DNA from: a virus
Strand: one strand, 5' to 3'
DNA: 22,516 bases
Virus record (IMG/VR): IMGVR_UViG_3300009151_000434
Span: 1-22,516 of that record
In this document: positions 1-6,689 of the stretch, piece by piece
How the letters are laid out: every line of letters starts with the position of its first letter
How positions within the stretch are numbered: position 1 is the stretch's first letter
The notes under the pieces: model-generated
Told to the model about the DNA's origin: nothing
Seen by the model: only the letters and a program-made list of their open reading frames with translations
The model's database searches: none
Program-made: the position numbers and the translations under genes

Positions 1-392
1 CCTGCGCTTAAATCCTTTTTTCCTTGATTATCGATCTTATCCATAAGGCCTGAACTGTGGATTTTAAGATTGCCTTTGATTTGTTTGGCTTTGGAATCGT
101 AATAAACTTTTTCGCCTACTACACCATGCACGCCTTTTTTTTCTGCTGGTGTCTCACCATTGCCTAACATTTCATGATCGTCCACGATAGGCATTAGACG
201 CAAAGAATCAAGCGTATCTTTACGACTTAATTCTTCTTCAGGTCGCAAAACATAATAAATTTTTGACGGGTCTTTACCACCGATCATTGATCCCAAATAG
301 GGATAAACTCCGACCGCACTTATGGGATTGTCAGGTATCTCGACAAAGCCATTGGTGTCTATTTCGCGTTTATCTATTATAGCTTTGGTCAT
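1..392 (-). CDS. DUF2213 phage protein, probable prohead protease/maturation protein (C-terminus cut by window edge)
   Basis: The reading frame starts at ATG 392-390 and stays open to the window edge, giving about 130 residues. The N-terminus reads DTNGFVEIPDNPIS, then GVYPYLGSMIGG, then RPEEELS and PIVDDHEMLG. As I know the family, this is the signature of DUF2213, a protein encoded beside portal and MuF-like head genes in many tailed phages. It is often regarded as the capsid-maturation protease or scaffold-linked protein. It is the last gene seen in the leftward head operon, 117 bases after the MuF-like gene, the longest gap in this module. No good Shine-Dalgarno sequence precedes the ATG, so the start rests on the family-like N-terminus. 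Family assignment is fairly sure; the protease role is inference. Confidence 0.8.
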   Translation of the reverse strand, partial: MTKAIIDKREIDTNGFVEIPDNPISAVGVYPYLGSMIGGKDPSKIYYVLRPEEELSRKDTLDSLRLMPIVDDHEMLGNGETPAEKKGVHGVVGEKVYYDSKAKQIKGNLKIHSSGLMDKIDNQGKKDLSA

Positions 393-509
393 ATTTAATG
401 TTTGAAATACTTTTAATATTTATATATTGCAAAAGTAGGCAAGAAAAGACTTATAAATTTATTCGCAACAGTAACATAATCTATTCTTTTTTGCAAAGAA
501 ATTTATATA
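393..509. other. intergenic gap in head operon
   Basis: This very AT-rich gap of 117 bases separates the MuF-like gene from the DUF2213 gene. I see no convincing hairpin-plus-T terminator and no clear consensus promoter. It may hold a weak promoter or leader for the downstream capsid genes, but nothing in it is decisive. Confidence 0.4.
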
Positions 510-1325
510 TTATTTTATTTCAAATAATACCGGCTTGAACAAGCACCGGCAGTTCGGCATATCCGAAGGATAGCCGTAAACAGGTTTACCATACATATCA
601 CCTATATAAGGCGGATCATCAAATGAAAATTGCTTTCCATTTAATTCTTCATGTAGTTTTCTCGGCTCACGAGATCCACTTGTGTGCATCCATTCAAATT
701 TCTCTATTCCTGCATTTTTCATCTGAGCCATTGCTATGCCATTATAAGCTTTAGCGGATTGATCTTGTGTTCGAGTAATGGCGTAATTCTTTATGCCTGG
801 ATTGCGCGCTTCGAAAAATGGCACAAGATCAGCATAGCCTTTACCATTAGCAATACTGTTAAATACGGCTTTCTGTACATCATTATGATAGATAGGCGCT
901 ATGGTCTTAAAGAGTGCTGCGCTTTCCTGGGTAACTGCGCTTAACACTTCCTTCATCGTACCGGATTGAAATGCTATCGGGGAGAGTGAGACTTCACTAA
1001 CCATTTTGGCAAATGCTTTATTAAGCTTTGCTTGATTGATAATCGCTGATTCTGTGGTGATTTTTTTCGCCCATATTGGCGCATAAAAGCCTAGTAGATT
1101 TTCGTATTTTCTTAATAGAGTATCAAGCCTTAAATTGATTAAGCCTGCAATCGTATCGTCATCAGCGTCCATAATAGCTTTGCGATTACTGGCAAATAAT
1201 GCCTTAATCTCTGTTTGATATTCCTCTGTCATTTTTTGCACAAGTTCGCCCACTTGCTTTTTTATCTCTGCAAAAACAGGCGGGTGAAGAGGAGTGCTGA
1301 CTATTGTTTTTCGTCTTTTTGGCAT
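510..1325 (-). CDS. phage head morphogenesis protein, Mu gpF / SPP1 gp7 family (minor head protein)
   Basis: This 271-residue protein has a helical, charged N-terminal half and a C-terminal MuF domain from about residue 150. The visible MuF hallmarks are TRTQDQSAKAYNG, then FEWMHTSGSREPRKLHEELNG, then GYPSDMPNCRC close to the end. The conserved Arg, His and Cys residues of the family are present. MuF-type minor head proteins sit at the portal vertex, and their gene normally follows the portal gene, as it does here after two very small genes. The ATG at 1325 has a GGA-rich sequence about 9 bases upstream, inside the preceding HTH gene, which it overlaps by 25 bases. Its length is near the usual size of a stand-alone MuF protein, with no toxin or peptidase extension. 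High confidence. Confidence 0.9.
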   Translation of the reverse strand: MPKRRKTIVSTPLHPPVFAEIKKQVGELVQKMTEEYQTEIKALFASNRKAIMDADDDTIAGLINLRLDTLLRKYENLLGFYAPIWAKKITTESAIINQAKLNKAFAKMVSEVSLSPIAFQSGTMKEVLSAVTQESAALFKTIAPIYHNDVQKAVFNSIANGKGYADLVPFFEARNPGIKNYAITRTQDQSAKAYNGIAMAQMKNAGIEKFEWMHTSGSREPRKLHEELNGKQFSFDDPPYIGDMYGKPVYGYPSDMPNCRCLFKPVLFEIK

Positions 1326-1468
1326 TTACATCCAAGCAAAACAATTTTAAATAATTCCGGCTTATTCTTAAACCAATTATTTAAGGTTTGAGGACTAACG
1401 CCAGTTAGTTCGGAGACTTCAGCAAGGCTTTTAACCCCTGCTTGTTTTGCGAATTGTGAGGCTTTCAT
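1301..1468 (-). CDS. 55-residue helix-turn-helix protein between portal and MuF genes
   Basis: The frame runs from ATG 1468 to a TAG at 1303-1301. The N-terminal part contains SLAEVSELTGVSPQTLNNWF, a textbook helix-turn-helix: a helix, a GVS turn, and a recognition helix ending in NNWF. The tail is basic with two cysteines (LLGCKCQK). An AGGG lies 7 bases before the ATG, and the start overlaps the preceding stop as ATGA, so translational coupling is likely. The 3' end overlaps the MuF gene by 25 bases. The protein could be a small DNA-binding regulator. Its specific role is unknown. Confidence 0.7.
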   Translation of the reverse strand: MKASQFAKQAGVKSLAEVSELTGVSPQTLNNWFKNKPELFKIVLLGCKCQKDEKQ

Positions 1469-1623
1469 TCCATAACCCTGAATAAAATATCTTCGTTTTC
1501 TTCTCTTAGCTCTTCAGCTCTTTTTTTTGCGTCATCTTCTGTTTCAAAATAACAGGCATCTTCAAAATCACAAGATGATGAAAGCCATGACTGAGTTAAC
1601 TCATTGAAAAATTCTATCCTCAT
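1465..1623 (-). CDS. 52-residue acidic protein, unknown function
   Basis: ATG 1623-1621 overlaps the portal stop codon as ATGA and has GGGAG 7 bases upstream. It ends in a TGA that overlaps the next ATG. The protein begins MRIEFFNELTQSW, continues with CDFEDACYFETEDDAKKRAEELREENED, split here as a CDFEDACYFETED stretch plus a charged helix, and ends LFRVME. It resembles the small phage proteins that carry an aromatic stretch followed by an acidic/basic helix. I recognise no named family. The strong ribosome binding site and double coupling support translation. Confidence 0.7.
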   Translation of the reverse strand: MRIEFFNELTQSWLSSSCDFEDACYFETEDDAKKRAEELREENEDILFRVME

Positions 1624-4600
1624 TGATTTTCTCCCAATAATTTTTTAACGCCATTGCTTAATTCGAGGCCATGTTTTTTTGATAATTCTTTTATTTTATC
1701 TATATTCTTAGTGTCCACCATAAATACACCTGATTTTATGTATTTTGCCCCTTGAATATTTTTAATATCTTTATAAGCACTATCAGAATATCCATATTCC
1801 ATCATAATTTTACCTGCGTGTTGTCCGCTAGTCATTAATGACGACTTTAAATTTGGTAATGTTTTTGCAGGCTTAGCAATTTCTTCTGTTGATCCAGATA
1901 TGTTTTTAACATCTTTTTTTAATATTTCATCAAAAAAACTAAATAATGGCGTGTACGCTCCTGTAGGTAATTTTATTTCTGTATTGATTTCTTTATTTTT
2001 TGACTCGTTTATTTTTGTTTTTAAAATATCAAACAATTCTTTGTTTGTTTCAGGCTTTTTAATTCCATTTTTTTCCAGTGCGCTTAATAAATCAGCTTTA
2101 ATCATGCTTGCTTGTGATTTATTAGTTGAATCGGCTTGGTTTTTATACCAGTCTGACTCGGACAGTATGTGCGTCAACAAATTAAATCTATCTTTATGCT
2201 GACTCATAAATTTATCTACATTCATTTTCGTACCCTCGGTTGATTGTGATTTTTCTTTAACTTCGGGTGTTATTGTTTCATGTTTTTGTTGTTCTGTCAA
2301 ATTGTTTGATGTTTCTTTGCTTTCAGATTCTTTCTTTTCGCCGATCTCATTAATCTTATCGCCATTAAATTTACCGCCTAAACCTGCAATTATATGACCT
2401 TCACCATCTAGCTTCACGTGCCTTCCTGTAGCTTCGCCTGTCTCTGCACTTTCGCCACCGCCTATAGTAATCCAGTGTTCGCCTTGTGCATCAAATACAT
2501 TCGCCTCCTCGTCCTTCTCATTAAATTCGCGCCCTACTTCCTGCGGTATTCCAACCTTCTTTGCAAATTCAGGATTGTGAGCAACTGCCGCCATTAGACG
2601 CGCTTGTTTTTCTGACACACTCTTATCTTCAATATCCTGCTTTTCATCGATAGATTTAGTTAAATCGGCATTATCAAGCCAATCAATAAACTCTTCGACT
2701 GTCATAGTAGTCATGCTGCCAAAACCTGTCCAGCCTGGCTCATAATTTCTTAGATAGGCTTCTTTTGCCTCTTCTGGTGAGTTATATCCGAGCATTGATT
2801 TATGCTCATCAAAGTCATGTCTATCATCAATCTTTAGCTGATCGATGACATAAACGTATTTTGTAGCATTAAGTTCGGCTTGGGTAATATGTGGCTTAAT
2901 AAATATGTCCGTACAATTATCATCATTATCTCGTGTGCCTGATATATAACCATAACTATCTTTTAACTGTGTACGCCATTTTTTCCCATCGGCATTTTTA
3001 TGACTGCGCACTGAGCCATAAGGATTTTCTATCTCAAGTTTCAAGCCGTGATAATTTAATTTTGCTTTGGCGTAATCTTCGGCCTTAATGTCCTTTTTAG
3101 AAGGGAATGGCTTATCATTTAATGGGCTTTCAGCCGATTCTTCATGTATTTTCTTGTCGAGATTGGTTTCCATTACCAAATTTTCTGCGTCTTTAATATC
3201 GCTCTGTTGTGTGCGTGGCTCTTGTTCTTCAATGTTAATTTCAGGCAACCCAGCCATTTCAATACCACTATAATCACTATTTTTATCTGTGATTAATTGC
3301 TGGCGTATATCTTCCGGTGACAACGCGCCAATCATTGCATAGGTACTGGCTGTCTGCGCTTTAGTAGCATTCACATCGGCTGCTTCTTTTTCTGTCATTG
3401 CATCGAGTTTTTCCCACACAATATCTATTTCATCTGATATTCCCAATTCAGATTTAATTAATAATTGATAATGACGGTCGAGAAATGGCTCAAGTTTTGT
3501 TTGCAATGACTCAAGCGTTTCATGATATATAGCTTCTTCTGGGCTGCCTTTTTGCAGACCGCCGGATACATCGGTTTTCATAATCTTGCATACTGGCATT
3601 TGAGCGACACTGGCAACGAGTTTGTAACGACCGGCTACTAAATCATCCAATCCCATCAGTGAAGTTTGTAATTGCTCGAGCGATTCTTCTTCTCCAATTG
3701 CTTGCACGCCATAATTATTGCGTACATTTGCGAGCTGTCCTAGCTTTTCATCCATCAATTCAGGATTTAAAAGCGCCTGGCTTAAATCCATGTGCATAAC
3801 ATAGAGCCGCATATTTTGTATTAATTGCGGAATTTCTGCTGCTGTTACTTCTGCATTGTAGACTGACTCAAAAATTTGCTGCGTGAGAGAAATGGCTCCG
3901 TAAATATAGGAGGGTTTTAATATCTGCGCGACTTCAGAGTGACGGAAAATAATACAATGTGATTTATGATAGCGACGCCCAGCAATTACCCAAAATTCTG
4001 GCTCGTAGAAGTCTTGGCTGTTGGCGTTAGTCGAGTTGTTTCTTAATTCAGGATAGCAATAATAGGGATCATTCATAATGATTCCTTTATAACTACCTTT
4101 CTTCACACCATCAATATTGAATGGAAGCTCATAATAATCAGGATCGGATGATTCAACCTGAAATATAGCTACTCTCAAACCATATTTGCGCCCAAACACG
4201 CCAAAATTAATTAGACGTTCTTTAAGTTTCATTTTCTTATCTTTTGATAAGATTTTAGCCATTACTTTTTCATCAAATTCTTCACCATCATTTTTAGTGA
4301 TTTTCCAGCCTTTTCGTATAGAATCTTCGACTGGAGCGGTCGATGCGAGATCGATGAGCCAATGCTGAGAAAGAATCGCACAAGCTTGGTAACCAATAAA
4401 ACTATGTGCGCCAAACCAATTTATGTGCGTATCGCTTATTGATTCTCCATAGCCACTATTAGTGCCTAGATTAGCTGTTTCAAAATCCATAACTCCCGTT
4501 TTTAATGGCGGTACGGTTATGGCTTTATTGGTTACTTCTTCCAATATTTCATCGCGCGTCTTGCCTAATCTCTTGGCAATACGTGTTGATGGCGTTAAAT

Positions 4601-4646
4601 CCGGTTCTTCGATAGGTTGTTTTTTACTGAATAATGTTCCGAACAT
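1620..4646 (-). CDS. portal protein (DUF1073/Phage_portal_3 type) fused to pyrophosphatase-like and further C-terminal domains
   Basis: This protein has 1008 residues; portals of this family are usually about half that size. Residues 50-470 are the portal: WFGAHSFIGYQACAILSQ and LIDLASTAP near residues 77-105, RHSEVAQILKPSYIYG near 235-250, and a long helical barrel to residue 450. Pfam calls the related region Acb1-like N-terminal/Phage_portal_3. Residues about 517-660 match the inorganic-pyrophosphatase-like domain of phage polyvalent proteins (ENPYGSVR, YGYISGTR, DEHKSMLGY, TMTVEEFIDWL). Residues 678-705 carry a SEKQARLMAAVAHNP motif and residues 724-765 a WITIGGG...LDGEGHIIAGLGGKF motif, both known from phage structural proteins. 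After a charged linker come a helical segment (808-880) and a terminal domain (936-1000). Its ATG shares one base with the terminase stop (TAATG). The portal role is sure; the roles of the extensions are not. Confidence 0.9.
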   Translation of the reverse strand: MFGTLFSKKQPIEEPDLTPSTRIAKRLGKTRDEILEEVTNKAITVPPLKTGVMDFETANLGTNSGYGESISDTHINWFGAHSFIGYQACAILSQHWLIDLASTAPVEDSIRKGWKITKNDGEEFDEKVMAKILSKDKKMKLKERLINFGVFGRKYGLRVAIFQVESSDPDYYELPFNIDGVKKGSYKGIIMNDPYYCYPELRNNSTNANSQDFYEPEFWVIAGRRYHKSHCIIFRHSEVAQILKPSYIYGAISLTQQIFESVYNAEVTAAEIPQLIQNMRLYVMHMDLSQALLNPELMDEKLGQLANVRNNYGVQAIGEEESLEQLQTSLMGLDDLVAGRYKLVASVAQMPVCKIMKTDVSGGLQKGSPEEAIYHETLESLQTKLEPFLDRHYQLLIKSELGISDEIDIVWEKLDAMTEKEAADVNATKAQTASTYAMIGALSPEDIRQQLITDKNSDYSGIEMAGLPEINIEEQEPRTQQSDIKDAENLVMETNLDKKIHEESAESPLNDKPFPSKKDIKAEDYAKAKLNYHGLKLEIENPYGSVRSHKNADGKKWRTQLKDSYGYISGTRDNDDNCTDIFIKPHITQAELNATKYVYVIDQLKIDDRHDFDEHKSMLGYNSPEEAKEAYLRNYEPGWTGFGSMTTMTVEEFIDWLDNADLTKSIDEKQDIEDKSVSEKQARLMAAVAHNPEFAKKVGIPQEVGREFNEKDEEANVFDAQGEHWITIGGGESAETGEATGRHVKLDGEGHIIAGLGGKFNGDKINEIGEKKESESKETSNNLTEQQKHETITPEVKEKSQSTEGTKMNVDKFMSQHKDRFNLLTHILSESDWYKNQADSTNKSQASMIKADLLSALEKNGIKKPETNKELFDILKTKINESKNKEINTEIKLPTGAYTPLFSFFDEILKKDVKNISGSTEEIAKPAKTLPNLKSSLMTSGQHAGKIMMEYGYSDSAYKDIKNIQGAKYIKSGVFMVDTKNIDKIKELSKKHGLELSNGVKKLLGENQ

Positions 4647-6004
4647 TAGAATAAAAGCCCTGTTTTAATTGCTGGTTGACATGCCATGATAAAAGCATCC
4701 GCTAAATTTGGTGACATAATATCACGTTTGGCTAAATCTTTTTTACTCTCGACTTTAACGCGGCCGGCTAAATCAAAATCGCGTTTTGGTGTACATAACT
4801 CGTCTATTAATTTATCCAAATGAAGCATATTGCTATCAATAAATATCATTTCATCCAACTCAAATTTTTGTCCATTTTTAACTGCATTATAAGTGTTTTG
4901 CAATCTATCTGCTACAAGCCACCAGGATTGACTTTTGATATTGCTAAAAAAATCCTTATTCTTTATGTTTGTGTTTTTATAGCGTGCATCGGGTTTATTA
5001 ACAGCTCCACCGGCAAAATATTTATTATGCATTATTGGCTTTATATTTCTATCTTGTGTGCTATTTAACTCATTGAATTTTGCGCCACTTGATGCGCCAA
5101 CGCCAATTGCATCATAAATAATTTCTGTTCCGCGTTCTCTTGCTTCGTTCCATACTCGTGTACAGCTTTTGAGCAACTCATCTTCTTTGGCTTTCCATAA
5201 ATCAGCCCAAGTTACCAATGATCCGTAACACTCAACCATTGCACAGCTATCCTCGCCGCTATCAGCAACATCAAAACCAATACGCCTTGATCCGCTATTC
5301 TCAACGCCTAATGCTATATGTGCATCAATAGCCGCCATCACATGAGAGCGTTTTATTATGCTTGTCTCATCATCACTACGCGGAAAGCCTAGATAAATAT
5401 GGTTATAATCGTCCTCATCCTCAAGCTTTGCTGCTTCAATGATTTTAAGCATTGTATTAGATAGGAATTGATTTTCATCATAATTTATTTTTCTGATAAC
5501 TGTATCGGGCGGAGGGTTAATTACGAATCGTCGCCACACAAAATCAGTGCAAAGCCTTGGGTTGAATATAAGCCAATTTTCGGAGCCTTCTTTACGAATG
5601 GTTGGTTCTATAATATCCCATTGCTCTTTAGTTAATAAATGAGCTTCTTCGGCCCAGTGAATATCAATACCTTCGAGTGATTTGATTTCATCTACATGGC
5701 GCCATAAACCATAAAATACAAATTCACTTCCTGTTGTTGTGCAGATTATTTTATTGTCTAATATCCTGAATTGATCTTTTAATCCAAAACGTTCTATCTG
5801 TATTTTAAGCAAAGTATAGACTGACTGCTCAATTTTGTTCTGAAATTGTCGAGTGCATAAAAAGCGTGTCGGTGAATAAGCTGCTCGCGCTATTGCTATA
5901 CCAGCGGCATCCCATGATTTGCTTGATGCGCGGCCTCCATATAGCACACGGTTTCTTGCTGGTATGCTCCAAAAATCTTTTAATACGGGATTTAATGAGG
6001 CCAT
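4646..6004 (-). CDS. terL: terminase large subunit (PBSX-like), DNA-packaging ATPase/nuclease
   Basis: This 452-residue protein pumps DNA into the prohead and cuts concatemers. The ATPase half shows a Walker A-like GGRASSKS at residues 23-30 and a Walker B-type IHWAEEAH at 115-122 with the catalytic Glu pair, followed by the coupling motif LIFNPR near 145-150. The nuclease half has an RNase H-like fold with acidic residues D245 (GFDVADSGED), D298 (IIYDAIGVGA) and D436 (SPNLADAFIMA). It lies between the small subunit and the portal gene, the classic order. It overlaps both neighbours by one base (TAATG), so translation re-initiation is likely. The P-loop has SSKS in place of the common GSGKS, a tolerated variation in terminases. 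Confidence 0.95.
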   Translation of the reverse strand: MASLNPVLKDFWSIPARNRVLYGGRASSKSWDAAGIAIARAAYSPTRFLCTRQFQNKIEQSVYTLLKIQIERFGLKDQFRILDNKIICTTTGSEFVFYGLWRHVDEIKSLEGIDIHWAEEAHLLTKEQWDIIEPTIRKEGSENWLIFNPRLCTDFVWRRFVINPPPDTVIRKINYDENQFLSNTMLKIIEAAKLEDEDDYNHIYLGFPRSDDETSIIKRSHVMAAIDAHIALGVENSGSRRIGFDVADSGEDSCAMVECYGSLVTWADLWKAKEDELLKSCTRVWNEARERGTEIIYDAIGVGASSGAKFNELNSTQDRNIKPIMHNKYFAGGAVNKPDARYKNTNIKNKDFFSNIKSQSWWLVADRLQNTYNAVKNGQKFELDEMIFIDSNMLHLDKLIDELCTPKRDFDLAGRVKVESKKDLAKRDIMSPNLADAFIMACQPAIKTGLLF

Positions 6005-6366
6005 TAATCCTCATAGAAATCTTTGAGTTTGCGTGGCTCGGGGAAAGTATGTTCATTTGCTACTGTTTCTCTCCATCCAGCTTGAGTTTTCAGATAGAAT
6101 ATTGCACTTGAGGTATCTCCATTAATAGCTTTTTCAAGCAATCCCCCACCTACATTTTTAATGGCAATTGCTTTTCCTTTTTTATAACGTTCAGAAACTT
6201 GAATATCACGCTTCATTATTTCATAGAATGTAACCTTGCTTATTCCTAAATAATCAGCTATTTGTTCAATACTTAATACTGCCGCAAGTGCTTCAACTTG
6301 TGCTATTTCATCATTAGTTAAAACTCTAGGCGGTCTACCTCCTAAATTTTTATTTTGCTCTTCCAT
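6004..6366 (-). CDS. terS: terminase small subunit
   Basis: The protein has 120 residues. An N-terminal GGRPPR basic stretch precedes a helix-turn-helix at about residues 32-55 (IEQIADYLGISKVTFYEIMK). The following helix contains the RYKKGKAIAIKNVGGGLLEKA and GDTSSAIFYLKTQAGW motifs typical of phage small terminases. It would recognise the packaging site and hand DNA to the large subunit encoded directly downstream. The stop overlaps the large-subunit start as TAATG. Position and motif agree, so confidence is high. Confidence 0.88.
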   Translation of the reverse strand: MEEQNKNLGGRPPRVLTNDEIAQVEALAAVLSIEQIADYLGISKVTFYEIMKRDIQVSERYKKGKAIAIKNVGGGLLEKAINGDTSSAIFYLKTQAGWRETVANEHTFPEPRKLKDFYED

Positions 6367-6689
6367 TATGTAATTACCAAATCAAAAAAACCCCAAACCA
6401 CGCCATTGACATTTTGATTATCATAAGCTATTAATTCAGCTAAATATTTTCCACTCAATAAATTTAATTGTCCGAATTTTAAAATCATTCTATCAGCATG
6501 TGTTAAATCAAATGCTGAAGGCATGCTAATACTATTTATAGCTACATTACCAATTTTGACTTCTACTTTTATTAATATAGTGTGGTCAATGATAATTGCT
6601 GCATTTTGATTGTACGGAATATAACTTAGCTGTAAATCTACAGTATTGTCATGTCCTATATAAATAATACCTATATTATTATTGTTCAT
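6366..6689 (-). CDS. 107-residue putative virion/appendage protein
   Basis: This short protein is rich in beta-forming residues. It begins MNNNNIGIIYIGHDNTVDLQL, has a central ILIKVEVKIGNVAINS segment, and ends with LLSGKYLAELIAYDNQN and GVVWGFFDLVIT. The pattern of alternating hydrophobic strands with GKYLAEL..YD..N..G..W resembles small baseplate or tail-fibre-associated beta-sandwich proteins of phages. The start lies inside the end of the repeat-rich tail gene (11-base overlap), and the stop abuts the terminase small subunit gene. A structural role is inferred from its position; no named family is assigned. Confidence 0.75.
   Translation of the reverse strand: MNNNNIGIIYIGHDNTVDLQLSYIPYNQNAAIIIDHTILIKVEVKIGNVAINSISMPSAFDLTHADRMILKFGQLNLLSGKYLAELIAYDNQNVNGVVWGFFDLVIT

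Noticed and set aside
684-944. Plus-strand ORFs lying inside the minus-strand virion and primase genes (for example 684-944, 1900-2202, 6830-7138, 15576-15779)
   Set aside because: They lie antisense to well-supported genes, lack ribosome binding sites, and show no recognisable motifs.
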